Assembly: GCA_947650285.1 (NCBI GenBank)
Contig: CANTFL010000138.1
Span: forward strand, 62,001 to 126,000
Length of the DNA: 64,000 nt
Direction: 5' to 3'
From: Hyaloperonospora brassicae
Lineage: Eukaryota; Oomycota; Peronosporomycetes; Peronosporales; Peronosporaceae
Of this stretch, positions 11,662-23,923 are shown piece after piece. Every line of letters begins with the position of its first letter. The stretch's first letter is position 1. The position numbers were made by a program, and so were the translations under genes. The notes below the pieces were generated by a model. That model did not search any database. It was not told the DNA's origin and saw nothing but the letters and a program-made list of their open reading frames with translations.

Positions 11662-13558
11662 TAGCAGTCCACAATGTGTCCGAATGGGTCGTCCAGCGAC
11701 GATGCACTTGCTTGAGACCAACCAACTGGAAAAACCTCGCGCGGTGGAGTAAAACCTCGATCGATGGACGACCGCGGGGCCTGCTGCTGCACTCGGTCGC
11801 GACCATCGCTCGCTCTCTGTCTCTACTGCTGAGGAGAGAGCAGTGAGGGCGTATCAGGGAGCGAGCGAGCGAGCGCGTGTGTGATCGGATTTGAAAGGAT
11901 AGCGCCGCGTCGAGTTACGAAAGTCACACAGAGCCCACGAGGTTACGGGCTGCGGTCGTGTACCCGTTCGTAACCCGTCGCTTTTCGCTTGACGCAGGCG
12001 GATCCGACCTACAAAGCAAAAGGTGTCAGTGGATACGTACCATACAGCAGATCGCGTGCTACTTCGAGCCGCGTGTTTTGCCTGCAGTCAATGTGGCGCC
12101 TCAGCAGGTGCTCGTGTGCGTATCCCCGCGCAGAGGTCAGCTCTGTCTCGTGCGTTGTGCCCGTCTCGGTGCATGTTGCGGCCAGTACCCCTTTTCATAG
12201 ACGAGCAGTCACTCGCGTCCAGCGACGTTTAGCTATCCACTTTTGGCCTCGTCATTGCAGCTGCTCACATTACCAAAGGGCTTTGCACATCGAGACGCGC
12301 GGCCCGGCGCCTTTTTTATTGCAAACGGTGCAGCAAAAGCTGTCAAGGAGCTTGCCGTGAAGTCTGTCTGCTCTGTGCGGCGCGTACCTCGTGACATATG
12401 AGATCAAGTTGCGCTTGTCATCACGTGGTAAGGAACGCGACGGACGCAGAACGACAGACGCCGTCGCCACTTGTGCACTTGCGTGGTCAACAACCAGCGC
12501 ATTAAGTCGCTATCTTCCGAGATGCTGTACGCTTCACGGACGAAAAAGAGCGCGCGGGTACTCGTTACGTGGCCGTCCGGCAGCTCCTTATCGTTCAAAA
12601 CGCTGTGTCGCGTATATTTCAATGTTCGTATCAGTAACACACTGGAAGAATCGAAAAGAAGTCCGATCCGTCGGAAACCCCAAGCGAGTGACGAAGAGAT
12701 GGCACATACATCCAATTACAGCGTTAGGCGTCTTGTCAGATCGTCGCTGACTTCCATTGCTCATTGAAGCAGACCCAAAGTCGCGGTTTGGGTCCATCGT
12801 CATGTGGAAGTCCCATGACATCTTTACTTTCAAGCTGAAGACACCTGAACAGCATCAAATCTGACGTCCACATTGGCTCGGCCGTGTTATTTTTCACGAT
12901 GGGTAGTGCATCGAGGGGGTCGATAGCGGGAGTAAGCGAACTGTGATGCGGCTCTTTCTACCTACACTGATGACAGGGCAAGTAAGGCACAGGTACTTGT
13001 AGCTAACTGCAGAGACCACGTGCGGGTATGAAACCTAACGCACACTTTTTGTCAAGTAAGAAGAAGAAGCGGAGCGTACTAAACAAGAGCGTTCATTTTA
13101 ATCGAAAGTAGCAGGTGCGTTTCGCATGCTACAAGTCTTCTAAACATAGATCGTTCCAAAACTTTCTCGAATAGCGAGCAAATAGTCGACCGCTATCTTT
13201 GACTGCGAATGTATAGTACGTAGTTGACTATTTGCTCACTACTCATTGCGCACGTCCCTGCTTCACAGATGAGCTCGTGGCACGATATGTCATGGCCTGC
13301 GTCAGCTAACGAGCAGAGTGTCGTCGACTGCTGCTGAAAGCCACCGACTAAGACACTTTTTTTCTCAATTCTATCGCCACGGTAACACCCACGTGCCAAC
13401 GTCATGGAGTTCGTTCACCCGTTGACAGGACAAAGTAGGACTAGACATGACGTTATATTTAAGGGGCAGCCCGACTACTTTCTTGCGTTTAACTGTCCAG
13501 CATTGTTCAACAAATTGGCTCAAGTCCCTGCAGCGGCTGACACATCTGGACAAATGAG
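11662..13558. other. Intergenic, no supported gene
   Basis: Contains the presumed divergent upstream region of RPA2, a short GAGC-rich simple stretch near 11860, and chance ORFs of up to 123 codons with no recognised motif. Confidence 0.55.
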
Positions 13559-14338
13559 TTACTTTGGAAGAAGCGCCCGTATGCGATGGATGTCCTCGAT
13601 GTACGAGACTACCATGTCCTTCAGGATCTCTGAGTCGGGCCGTAGCTTACCCGTACGAAGAAGTGCCGCTACAACATCTTCAGGGTTGACTTTTTCCAGG
13701 ATCAAAGAGGTGAATAGCACCCTTTTGAGCCAGTATCCGGCCTTCTTCTCGTCCGGATCGTGACTGTGCTGCATCTTATAGATAGATTCCGCAGCATACT
13801 CCATGTCATACTTCCATTCTAAACGATCTTGCCCCAGACGCAGCAGGTGAAGCTTATGCATTTTCTTGAGCGCGGGTCGCACATTCCGAAAGCCTGGACT
13901 TTCGTGCAGCCATTGCGTTGCGCCCAGACGCACCCCGCTAGCAGGCGTGTATAATGTGCCGTCGATGTACGCTTTAGCCATCTTTTCGACCACGCGTTCC
14001 CACGTGCGCACATTGGGGTCCTTCGTGAAGTAGTCATACAGGGTGCTGCGAACGTCGGCCGTGCTTGCCTTGTACAGGTACGTGGCGATGGCCTCAATCG
14101 TGGACCTGAATCGACTTACCAGCTCGCCCACGACACCCTCAGTGGGATACGCCCGATCTTCGTGCAGTTTGCCATCGTTGGTAGAAGGCGTCCTCAGCAG
14201 TTTGTCCTCGGCAGCCTCGTACTCGACTGCATCAGCGCCAGGCGCCGCGACCTCGGACGCTCCGAGGCCCGGGGCTAGATCGGCAGTGGCAAGCAGTGCG
14301 CTGCTCAATAAGGGCGCAAAGAGATAGACGGATCGCAT
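13559..14338 (-). CDS. Candidate secreted RxLR-like effector
   Basis: An intronless 259-aa ORF. Residues 1-19 or so (MRSVYLFAPLLSSALLATAD) form a classical signal peptide. Residues 46-49 read KLLR, a degenerate RxLR, and HEDR at 59-62 stands at the usual dEER position. The region between is short and disordered, as in the RxLR-dEER class. The C-terminal half is predicted helical, with Trp/Tyr-containing segments (RTWERVVEKMAKAYIDG; GYWLKRVLFTSLILEKV) compatible with WY-type folds, though I cannot confirm one. No cysteine-rich toxin pattern is seen. It lies alone in a gene-poor, transposon-flanked segment, a common setting for such effectors. Family knowledge: these proteins are secreted and often delivered into the plant host. 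The specific target is unknown. It could instead be a non-effector secreted protein. Confidence 0.7.
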   Translation of the reverse strand: MRSVYLFAPLLSSALLATADLAPGLGASEVAAPGADAVEYEAAEDKLLRTPSTNDGKLHEDRAYPTEGVVGELVSRFRSTIEAIATYLYKASTADVRSTLYDYFTKDPNVRTWERVVEKMAKAYIDGTLYTPASGVRLGATQWLHESPGFRNVRPALKKMHKLHLLRLGQDRLEWKYDMEYAAESIYKMQHSHDPDEKKAGYWLKRVLFTSLILEKVNPEDVVAALLRTGKLRPDSEILKDMVVSYIEDIHRIRALLPK

Positions 14339-14931
14339 GACCGAATGCCGAAGAAGTCTCGGACTGGGACCTGAGCAATCGAGCGCTCAACAAAGAGTGG
14401 GTTGAATGCATCGGCACATCCGGCGACACCGAAGAGCTGATCGAAGGAGGCGTTGCAAAGACTGCTCACCATCAAACAACCCACTCCACACCAGCTGGCG
14501 CAGAGGTCAGACAGAACCGCCCGCATCTCGCTATCGGATCATAGCTGATGCGATCGCGGTAGGTCCGTCCTCGTCAAATAGGGCCCCGAGCTGCTCGGCC
14601 TGACGCTCGCACCGATTTCCCGACCAGGTGGCAGTTTTGCATCTCAACGATGTACAAATCAGTCTGACACTGACAGGTTGAGGTACCTGACTAGAGTAAA
14701 GTGTGGTCGACTCAGGTACAAGTTGTACGTACTCGACAAGGATGCGCCAAAGCTAAGCCGTTTATCATTGAGCTACGCTCATGTGAGTCGGCTCGTGCGG
14801 ATACTGCTCAGCCTGTCTTGCCTGCTACTTGCATCACAAGCGTCATGATGATGGATGGCTATGTAGCATCGTGTTAGCTGATCGCCAGTGCCTCGAGTGG
14901 CTGGCAGGTTCGCGTCTCGCGGAGCTCTATC
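14339..14931. other. Intergenic between effector and LINE
   Basis: About 590 bp without a supported gene. It contains the presumed effector promoter (just right of 14338) and ends at the LINE target-site duplication. Confidence 0.6.
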
Positions 14932-14952
14932 GAGTCGGCAACTAAGAGGCGA
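14932..14952 (+). repeat. LINE target-site duplication, left copy
   Basis: 21 bp beginning GAGTCGGCAACTAAG, identical to 24115-24135. It directly borders the (TC)n 3' tail of the minus-strand LINE. Confidence 0.92.
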
Positions 14953-15340
14953 GAGAGAGAGAGATTCATGACTGTCTATTGCACATGATGGTTACGCGCT
15001 AGAAGTCTGAAATCTTCTAAGCCTAGAATACAGCGCCGGTCGCGGCGGTGGATCAAGGCACCTCTCTAGTGGTAGCGAAACTCCGCTAGCCTCAAGAGTA
15101 AAAAGTTCAAGGGAGGCATGTAAACGAGCCCCTCGAAGAACTGTCGACGCCCCTCTATGCTCACGCATAGCCAAGGCCGTTAATTGACGGACGCCGGTTG
15201 TCCAGAAATGGACGACACTTTGAGCCGTCGTAGACTGCACGCCTCTGAACACGGCATCGTTGCGCTCGCTCCATAAATGCGTAATGCAAACGGAACACAT
15301 TAAAAACCAAATCCGTCGCCACACCTTTTCCCCCGCTGCG

Positions 15341-15356
15341 GCATCATCGTGAAACC
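15341..15356 (+). repeat. Target-site duplication of nested LINE fragment, left
   Basis: GCATCATCGTGAAACC, identical to 15578-15593, flanking the nested insertion inside ORF2. Confidence 0.9.
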
Positions 15357-15577
15357 TGAGCATAGAGGGGCGTCGACAGTTCTTCGAGGGGCTCGTTTAC
15401 ATGCCTCCCTTGAACTTTTTACTCTTGAGGCTAGCGGAGTTTCGCTACCACTAGAGAGGTGCCTTGATCCACCGCCGCGACCGGCGCTGTATTCTAGGCT
15501 TAGAAGATTTCAGACTTCTAGCGCGTAACCATCATGTGCAATAGACAGTCATGAATCTCTCTCTCTCTCTCTCTCTC
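15357..15577 (+). mobile_element. Nested 5'-truncated LINE copy (3' end only)
   Basis: About 221 bp in the opposite orientation to its host LINE. It matches the host element's own 3' end (reverse complement of 14953-15166) with no difference I could find by eye, except a longer (TC)n tail. It is bordered by a 16-bp duplication, so it is a separate target-primed insertion of the same family rather than an inversion. With the host 3' end it forms an inverted repeat of about 210-bp arms with a spacer of about 190 bp. Confidence 0.9.
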
Positions 15578-15593
15578 GCATCATCGTGAAACC
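15578..15593 (+). repeat. Target-site duplication of nested LINE fragment, right
   Basis: Second copy of the 16-bp duplication GCATCATCGTGAAACC. On the minus strand it encodes the last ORF2 residues shared by both sides of the break (RFHDDA). Confidence 0.9.
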
Positions 15594-18500
15594 GCTCGAG
15601 CAACCGAGACCGCTGAAACGCCGGGATCGCCGGAGCCTGTCGATTCGCACAGTTGCTGAGACAACTATGGACTACCGCACTCGACACAGAAGCGCCGATC
15701 CAATGGCTGATGAACTTAGCCCAGCACGCCCGCGCCTTCTGACAATCCCAAAAGACGTGCCTCGACGTTTCGGGCACCCCGTGACACGTAGGCAGGGCCC
15801 GGCAGCTGGGGTCGGCAGCCCGCCCGGCATGATGAAAATTTAGCTGCTTGGTGGCGACTCGATACGCCGTCCAAACTTGATAGTCGGAGAGTCCGTTATC
15901 ATGTTTCCAAAGTTGGGATGGTTGCTGATGCGCCGCCGCCCTTAGCCACGAATCCTCTCGATAGACTGCATCCAGCCGCTCCAATAAGGGTAGTAAAGGC
16001 CGAGTTAGTCGGTGTTTGTGCAGCGAGAAAGCCCGGTGCAAAATAGCCTGACGGAGAGCTCCATTAGGAACCGTTTCGGGTACTCCCCACGCAAAGTGGT
16101 GGTGACTTGGGTGAGCATAAAAGACCACGCCGTGCTGCCGGATGTGCGTAGCCCATCGCTGGCTGTCACCGTCCGACGCCGTGTGGAGCTCGGGTAGGCC
16201 GTCTTGAAACAACCAATGCAGCCCATCGGAGCCCTGGCGTAACTGCACCCTTCCGTCTCTCTCCTCTAGTGAATTCCTGCGAGCTCCCACGACGCAACCC
16301 CGACTCACAGTGACCCAGTCATATTCATAACGAAATGGGGGGGGATGCCGAAGAGATAATGCTGCCGCCACGCCCAATTCTGACCCGACCGTACATAACG
16401 GAGACGCCAATAAAATTGCTGTCGCCCACCGGCGAAGCTTCGGCTGGGAATACGTGACTCCCTCTGACCGCGAGGGCGGGATGGTGAAAACATAGGTGGT
16501 CGGGCCCGTCCTCCAAATGTGCAGGTCAGCGATAGAGCAGGCGGCTATTTGATTGAACTTCGAGTGCAACAACTTCACACCTTTAGCATCCCGGATCCAC
16601 GGATTGCCGGACCAGCCAAACGTCCCCCAAAATTGACGCACCGCGCGTAGTTGATAATCAGAACCCTCCGGAGGAGGGACTTCGTCAGGTAACGTAGTGG
16701 AAAAGTGTAGTTCCCAGCCACGCCCTATCCATCGACTTACCGCTTGTAGTACGAGAGAATCAAGAAAAGACGATGTCCGATCCCGTCGTTGACCAGCGTG
16801 CGCCGCCGACGGCTCAAGAAGCAAGTCTAGATCTTTAGCCACGAAAGCCAGCGAAGACCTGCTGATGCGTAAAGGCCGTTCCCGGCTACGCAGCCATGTA
16901 TGCATGACCATACCCGAACCGGTAGATCCGCCTTGGTACGCCCAGGACCTCCAAGCATTAAAATACTTGTCGTGCGATTGGGTGAGCCAGCGCAGCGCGT
17001 GTTTGGTCCGTTGCGTTTTGATGGCCACCTCCACCGAGGCTAGACCAACCCCACCGGCTTTCTTCGGCGTGTACAGCAAACCAGGGTTGATTTTATGACG
17101 GCGCGCGTCCGTCGAGGTCGAATGGTCCCACAAAAATTGTTTGTAGAGATTTTGAATGTCTTTGCTGGCCCATGACGGGATCTCAAAAACGGCCGCCGTG
17201 AACAGGATCGACGGTAAGATGACGGCGTTTAGAATGAGTACTCGAGAAGCAACACTGGTCGATATTTGTGAAGCCGTGAGCAGACGCCGCTGCAGCCGGC
17301 GAATTCGGAGCGCCCAATTGCGATGTTGGAGATCACCCGTCCCAATCTCGTACCCCAAGTACCGCGTGGTCTCACCCGCTTGAAGGACCGAGATGCCGTG
17401 GAAATCAACTAATCGAATCGCGCGGTTTAAGAAAATCAGTTTGCTCTTAGCCGGTTGCGCATGCAATCCGGACAGAGCGCCAAACTGTTGCACGAGCTGG
17501 AGCGCCGCCGGCAACTGTCGTGCTGCCTCGAGAAATATGGTCGAGTCATCAACAAAGGCGGAAAAGGTATGAGAACCTGTCCCGTCGCCTGGGACCGGAA
17601 GACCGCTCAGGTCAGGAGATTGGTGAATGGCCAGCCCCAAGAGCTCGACCGCCAATAGAAAAAGAAGAGGGGCGAGTGGGCACCCTTGTCGAATGCCTGA
17701 TACCACGGGGATAGGCTTGGAAAGCTCACCATTGACGAGAAACGATGCCGTCGTCCCTGCATGCAGCCGATTAATAAGCTGAATATAACGTTCGTCGAAA
17801 CCAAAGCTGCGTAGCGCCTCATACAAAAAGTCTCGATCGACCGTATCGTAAGCCTTGCGAAAGTCGAGTAAAAGGATGGCACGGCTATGGAGAGCCGTGC
17901 GAGTCTCATCGTGCCGAGCCGTGGCTATTTGAGCCAACATCATCATCACGAGCTTCATCATCTGCCTGCCGTGAACAAAACCTTGCTGCGACTGCCCAAT
18001 AAGTTGCGGTAGAACGCGCTGCAAGCGCGTGGCCAGAACCTTGGCAAAGATCTTGTAGCTTGTTTGCAGTAGGGAAATAGGCCGATAGTCCATGGCATCT
18101 GTCGAATTCCCCTTCTTCCGTAAGGGGATAATTAGGGCCTCGAGAAAGGAGGGCGGTGGGTCGGCGCCTTCCAAAATTTGGTTGCTGATGGCTACAAGAG
18201 CTGGAACGAGGAGAGCAGGTGTATCTTTGTAGAAGTCATTGTTGAGACCATCCGGCCCCGCTGCCTTATGGCGACTGAGACTGGTGACAGCCGTCAGAAC
18301 CTCCGCTTCCGTTACACAGGAAAAAAGAGCCATATTATCAGCACCAGACAGCTTCCGGGCGCTGGGGACGCGCACGAACCGTCTGATGGCCGAGGGCAGA
18401 TCTCTGAGAGACGTCGTACGGTGACTGATTCCCAGGACGGACGACCACTCGGACGCAAATTTATCAGCAATTGACAGGTTCCCGACAAAGGAAGGACCGT

Positions 18501-19825
18501 GGAGCTGAAATATGTTCGTGACGCACTGGTCGCGCTCCCAATTAGACACCCGTTGGAATGTCCATCGTAACAGATCCGAGGACCGCTCGAGGCGCTGCCC
18601 GAGCAGTACGAGATGTTCGCGACGGAATTCCTCCACGTTATGCTCAATCCACTGCTGCCGCGACGTTAGATTACAGGTGCTGCGGTACAGGCACTTGCGA
18701 CGCAGCCTGGCACGTCTCTGTTTATCCCGCTTTCGAACCCTGTGAATACACTGGATGCAGATAGCTAAACCAGCATCCCATGATACCGTCGATGCCCCTT
18801 GTCCAACCGCCAAACGATCCATGTCCTGGATCAACTCCGCAAGAACCTGTTCAGGATGCGGGGTTTGAATGGGATAAGTGACCCGGCGACAAGGTCGCGG
18901 GTGAAGCGGACGCTCCGAGGCTCGCAGGTGAAGCACCACCTGCTGATGATCGGACGGTAGCGGGGGTGGGGAGGTGGACACCCACTGGACCCGATCAACC
19001 CAATGGTCGGGGACGTAAAAGCGGTCGATACGACTGGCGTGACCTCCTTCCCAATAGGTAAAATGATCATCAAAGTCATCGGCGGCGTCATCATCCGCAT
19101 GGTCCCGAAGCACCCTCGCATCAGACAACTCGGCGGAGGAAAGTAGAGCATCTAGCGCTGGGCTTTCCGACCGATAGGAACGGTGCTGACCGTACCGATC
19201 GACCGCTGGGCTGAGCACGCAATTAAAGTCACCGACAAGGACGGTCGGGTGGTCGCGTAAATCCCAAGCGGATAGACTACGAAAAAACGATTCACGGTCC
19301 GGCCGCACATTAGGGGCGTAAACATTGAGCAACACATCTCCGTCGAGCATTAGAGCAAGCGCCCGTGTTGTCCATAAGTCTGGCTTCCATGGAGAAGCTT
19401 GAGACGCTGATTGAGGATTCAAAAGAATCGCGACCCCCCCTTGAGAGGAAGAGCCTGTACTCCAGTAGGAGAGTGGAGGAGCACTAGACGCTGACTGGAG
19501 ACCCCATAAACGTGTCCAGGTGTCTGCCAAGGATTTCGCCTCCTCCTCTGTGCTCACATGAGTTTCCTGAATGAACCACGCAAGAGGGCGATGTCGTTGC
19601 CGCGCGCCGCGCCATGCCGACATCCATCTGAATCGAGAAGTCTGTTTAAAACCGCGGACATTTTGGGAGACATAGGTCACGTCCCCGAGCCGCGGCGTGT
19701 GCTGGTGGTATGGAATGGCATTGGGTGCCGCCCAATCCCGCAGCAATCGAAGGCGCCCATAGGCATCGACATTTTCCAAAGCTGTGGCCCGAAGTGCAGA
19801 GGCGTAGTGAACCCGTGAGCTGCCC

Positions 19826-22800
19826 TTAGTACTCAAGTGGAATGGGAGGTAGAGCGGGCTCCAATGCGGTGGAAAAATATTGCACGAGGGTCACCCAATT
19901 AACCACTGTATCTTGTGGAGAATAGTAAGCCGTCCGGTAGCCACTGTTACCCCGCAGCAGACTGATGTGACTGCGAAGTTTCTCCGAAATAAGAGTAAGA
20001 TCTTTGCCGTCATTATGCAACGCGGCTATTTCTGCATCAAACAAAGCAGAGCACAGCAAGTGTTGGCTCAGACGAACCCGTCGACGGGGGTCACAGAGGC
20101 GCAGAACGTCATCCGCGGCATAGTCCAAATGACGGAGGCGAGTCCAGTCGTCGGAATTATCGATAAGAGGGGCTAAACCGGACACGTTCGCGCGATGCCG
20201 GGCACTGTCGACCCAGCGATCGATCCAGGTTACCGTTCCCGAGTCCGTTGTCCGATCACGGAACGCGTGGAGACCCGCTAGCAAAACATCTTGGCGCCAA
20301 ACAGCCGTCCACCGAACAAGAACCTGCTCATCCAGACTGGTCATCAATTCGCTGAGAAAAACAAAACGACGGACATGACACAGCAGCAAATCTGGGTCCC
20401 GATGTGCGGTGTTGAGCCAAGCCTCCACTCCGCCGGCGATGGAGGGATACGGCGTCAAAGCCGCAGAAGGCCAAGTAGAACGGAGAGCGTGCCAAACTTC
20501 TGGCCAGTCGTCCCGATCAATGCGGTCGTTGTTATGATCGAGCAGAGATTGACACTGTCGTCGCCCGATCCGACCGCGTTTGGCGGTAGTTGGAGGTGAC
20601 ACGCCTAAGGCGGCGGTCTCACCAGCGTCCTGAGACCCAGCCGCTGATGCGAGGCCCCGTTTACGAGCAAGCACAGTGTCCCCGAGCGCAAGTATCATGG
20701 AACGCGCAGGGAGTACCACCAGCGACGATGCTTCCGCGCCAGAAGAAGCAATTTCTCTCGACGGCTGCGAGCGCACGACGAGAGTGTTTACGGAAGCTGT
20801 TGTGGAAAGTGATTCCCCGCCCATTCCGGCAGTCAGCTGCAGCGGGACAGCGGGGCTCGTAGACTCGGTCTGCATACGAGTTAGGCTGGGCGGCCCACCA
20901 CCCGTACGACCCCTCTGAATAGACGTGGCTGAACGGTCGGTACCGTTGAGAGACGAAAACTCGAGTTCTGTGTGCACGTAGGCATGATACTTATTCCCCC
21001 ATAATCGCAGAACCAAAGGGGGAAGCCCCGGGTGTTCCATCTTAGCAGCTTGAATGTCATCGACGCAAGCCATGACGTCGAGAGATGAAATTGTCGCCGT
21101 TTCAACCACTCGGCCATGCCGTGTCACCTGCGTTGGGTGATATTTTAGACAGGTCCACGTGCTCCCCCCTCCGTCATTATATTGAATGACATATACATCC
21201 CGCCGTACAAAGGTGGCGGTCATTTGAAGCGTGGCGCCGCCACCCCAACAGGTCTCTGGCACCAACGTGTCCCGATCCGACGGAGTGGACGCGTAGTCGG
21301 AGAGATACCACCGCAGTGCGTTCTCAGACTCCTGTCGTGACATGGTAGCCCACTCTCGCCCCACTGTTCGCAACGCCGTGACTCGCTGGGCATGCCCAAA
21401 CTGGTCGTCCAAGTTTAGGAGACCCGCAGTCTGGGTTCCCCGTTTGACGCAAGACGTCAGCTGCTCGAAGTGTGTATCCGAAGAAACTAATGAAGCATCA
21501 CTAACCGCTTGGGCCAAGGCCATTGCGAGACAATTGCCCGTCGTAGGTGTTGAAACGGCTCGCACACCTAGCAGCCGCTCCAATTCCAGCAGCTGATGAG
21601 GCACGGCCTCGGAACGTGGTTCCATAGGAATCGCATGAGCACCTCTGCCAGTTGTTTGTCTGACCAGTCGATTGAGCTGCTCACGCTCAGCGCGCTGGGC
21701 AGCCAGTAGGGAAGGCCCTGTCCTTACGGGAGCCGAGCCGCGCCTCCGAGCCCCACTTTTACGGGCTATCTCCTCCGGGGTGAGCCGAGCCTCTGGTAAT
21801 CGAACTTGATTTGCAATAGCCGCTCCCGAACCTTCAGTCGCAGGAGAGGCCGCCGCAACTCGTACAGCTGCAGCTGGTGTACCCCGGTCGTCTTGGACAT
21901 CATCCTCGTCCCGAAGGACATCAAAGGCCCCAGAATGGAGACGCACTGGAGGGGTAGACGAAGGCGCAGCATGCGCATACAGTCGCCCGCGTCCACGAAT
22001 GGGGCGGGAAAGCCAGGGTCGCTCAGGTCTCGAGGACGCTAATGGTGCACGGGAAACGACCGGCTGGTCTGGAGTCACAGCGCCAGCCGGCTGGCCGGCT
22101 GAAATCGGTGTGTCCGGCTGATTATTCGCTGCTGACGGCGGGGAGGTGCATGCCACTACCTCAGGGGTGACAGCTGCTTGAGCGGCTGCATCTGCCGACC
22201 GCTGCACCAGAAGGCGCTGACTAGCCATCTGGCGCATTTCCTCGGGGCTGCTGAAGGGTTTGGCGAGGTCTTCAACCGCTTGCAGCTCGGCTTCTGTGGC
22301 CACGACTGCTCCTTGATCCGACAACAGGGCATCGGAGAGCTGGCAGCGCGCCGCGGGATGACCCAAATGACCACAGCGGAGACATTGAAGTTGTCGCCCG
22401 ACGCCCGGGTGCCGGATGATGATCGTAGACCCAAACCACAATAGTCGCACGATACCCCGAAGAAAAGCGGGACAACCAGCGAGCTGAAAAGTCAATCTCC
22501 ACGCAGTAGACGTACGAGAGTTAGGGGTGTAGGAATCCAAATCCTCAAGGTCGAATTCTGCCGCAATTTTGGATTTTAAGAACGCGGCGATGCGACCAAT
22601 TTCGTGGAAACGTGTTAAGTTGGACAGTACAACCGTGTACTCCGTTCGCGCACGGCCCACTCGACCATCAGGCCCACGCTGGTCCTGCCAAATCGTTCCA
22701 GGAACCGCTCGGTGAACGTTTTCCAGCGTGTAAATACGTCCCTGGAAAGGAATTTGGGTGGTTTGCTGCTGAGCCGCCACCGTCCGAGAAAAGAAATAGA

Positions 22801-23923
22801 AATGAATACTCCGGCTCGTAAGATTGTAACTAATGGTCTTGGTAAACCCCAACAGTGTGTGGATGGCATGAACGTTGACGCGCGCCAACTCTGCGGACTC
22901 CAAAATCATGTCCGTGAGCGCCCTGGTTGTACGGCGGCTCACAGGAACGTCTCTTCCACGCCCGATGTGAAGGACAAGTTGCCCTTCCACTTGAGCCTGA
23001 ATAGTACTGTATAAACGAAGGCGTTCTTTACTATCCATGATCGACCGTAAGAAATCAGGCATACGTCTGCAGGCAATGTGCCCTTCCGCAATCCCAATAA
23101 CCGCCTTCCACTCGTCCTCTGTACCTTCCCGCAACCGGCGAGCACTCGCATGGCGCTCCCTGGCTGTACACAGCTTTCTCAGTGTATTGACTTCCTCAGA
23201 AGAATACTTGGCGGGGTTGAACATAAAATCTTCGTACACAGCTCGCCGCACACCAGTGTCCGCTGCTTGACCGTCCCCGGCCCCGTGACGGACGACGCGT
23301 GCCCACTGATTAAGAACCGGTGCCGCAGCCCATTTGTGTTGGCTAGCCAACTTACGAAGTATCTGCGTGAAAGCCCATTTCGAGCCCAGTAGCTCCAAAC
23401 CAATCGTGCGTGATAATCTTCTCCACTCCGAATACGACCCCTTGGTCTCTACAAACACTTGCTTGAAGAGATCAAGCAAGCAATCAATCTCTTTGCCCCG
23501 CAACTGAGGATAACGCGCGCGCCCTACCGGCAGCAGCGATGAGCGCACAGGTAACCGGCGAAACTCGTCCGCAAAAAGGTCTTGAATGGTTGTCTTCCAC
23601 ACATCTACGTAGCCCGGCCCCTGGTATGCCTTCATTTCCTCGACAAGCACCGCAAAGAGTTCTTGAGAGGGAGGTTGGGGCGGGGCAGCTGCTGACGTTG
23701 AGCCACGAGCCGGATCTGCTATAGTCGCCCGAGGAGAAGGCGAGGAACCAATCGGACAAGGGAGGTCCCGCTCGGTCACACCCGGCGTAGCGGCTACGCC
23801 CTCTGCCTGTCGATCCTGGCCAAACTCCGCGGGGAGCGGAGAGCTGACTGGCTGCGAACTGGCGAGAATATCCCTCGCGGTATCCCGCCCCTCGACGCCT
23901 TCCTCCTGGTGCTCCGAGCCCAT
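19826..23923 (-). CDS. LINE ORF1: CCHC knuckle protein with OTU-like cysteine protease domain
   Basis: The frame is open up to 24124, but the first ATG is at 23923-23921, giving about 1365 aa. Upstream codons would lie in the leader and target duplication. The N-terminal half resembles LINE ORF1 proteins, with a gag-type CCHC knuckle [14 protein letters not shown] (about 515-530 from the ATG). Further on, [17 protein letters not shown] (near 790) carries the GNC catalytic-cysteine motif of OTU peptidases, followed by [12 protein letters not shown] and a terminal [13 protein letters not shown] with the expected histidine. OTU domains cleave ubiquitin or act as polyprotein proteases. Here a role in element processing or in countering ubiquitin-mediated control is inference. 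The stop codon overlaps the ORF2 frame. Confidence 0.85.
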   Translation of the reverse strand: MGSEHQEEGVEGRDTARDILASSQPVSSPLPAEFGQDRQAEGVAATPGVTERDLPCPIGSSPSPRATIADPARGSTSAAAPPQPPSQELFAVLVEEMKAYQGPGYVDVWKTTIQDLFADEFRRLPVRSSLLPVGRARYPQLRGKEIDCLLDLFKQVFVETKGSYSEWRRLSRTIGLELLGSKWAFTQILRKLASQHKWAAAPVLNQWARVVRHGAGDGQAADTGVRRAVYEDFMFNPAKYSSEEVNTLRKLCTARERHASARRLREGTEDEWKAVIGIAEGHIACRRMPDFLRSIMDSKERLRLYSTIQAQVEGQLVLHIGRGRDVPVSRRTTRALTDMILESAELARVNVHAIHTLLGFTKTISYNLTSRSIHFYFFSRTVAAQQQTTQIPFQGRIYTLENVHRAVPGTIWQDQRGPDGRVGRARTEYTVVLSNLTRFHEIGRIAAFLKSKIAAEFDLEDLDSYTPNSRTSTAWRLTFQLAGCPAFLRGIVRLLWFGSTIIIRHPGVGRQLQCLRCGHLGHPAARCQLSDALLSDQGAVVATEAELQAVEDLAKPFSSPEEMRQMASQRLLVQRSADAAAQAAVTPEVVACTSPPSAANNQPDTPISAGQPAGAVTPDQPVVSRAPLASSRPERPWLSRPIRGRGRLYAHAAPSSTPPVRLHSGAFDVLRDEDDVQDDRGTPAAAVRVAAASPATEGSGAAIANQVRLPEARLTPEEIARKSGARRRGSAPVRTGPSLLAAQRAEREQLNRLVRQTTGRGAHAIPMEPRSEAVPHQLLELERLLGVRAVSTPTTGNCLAMALAQAVSDASLVSSDTHFEQLTSCVKRGTQTAGLLNLDDQFGHAQRVTALRTVGREWATMSRQESENALRWYLSDYASTPSDRDTLVPETCWGGGATLQMTATFVRRDVYVIQYNDGGGSTWTCLKYHPTQVTRHGRVVETATISSLDVMACVDDIQAAKMEHPGLPPLVLRLWGNKYHAYVHTELEFSSLNGTDRSATSIQRGRTGGGPPSLTRMQTESTSPAVPLQLTAGMGGESLSTTASVNTLVVRSQPSREIASSGAEASSLVVLPARSMILALGDTVLARKRGLASAAGSQDAGETAALGVSPPTTAKRGRIGRRQCQSLLDHNNDRIDRDDWPEVWHALRSTWPSAALTPYPSIAGGVEAWLNTAHRDPDLLLCHVRRFVFLSELMTSLDEQVLVRWTAVWRQDVLLAGLHAFRDRTTDSGTVTWIDRWVDSARHRANVSGLAPLIDNSDDWTRLRHLDYAADDVLRLCDPRRRVRLSQHLLCSALFDAEIAALHNDGKDLTLISEKLRSHISLLRGNSGYRTAYYSPQDTVVNWVTLVQYFSTALEPALPPIPLEY

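Larger units (their letters stand above)
14992..19836 (-). pseudogene. LINE ORF2: endonuclease-reverse transcriptase, interrupted by nested insertion
   Basis: Open from 19836 to 15532, with the displaced C terminus at 15340-14992 on the far side of the nested insertion. The N-terminal exonuclease-endonuclease-phosphatase domain (about residues 50-300) has [26 protein letters not shown] and SDHQQVV. The reverse transcriptase (about 520-830) has [47 protein letters not shown] and the catalytic FVDDS. A zf-RVT-like Cys/His motif ([13 protein letters not shown]) lies near 1355. No ATG precedes the endonuclease domain: the frame overlaps the end of ORF1 and its first ATG lies inside that domain. 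This points to frameshifting, re-initiation or a non-AUG start. The insertion replaces the true end with a read-through of a (GA)n tract. Confidence 0.9.
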
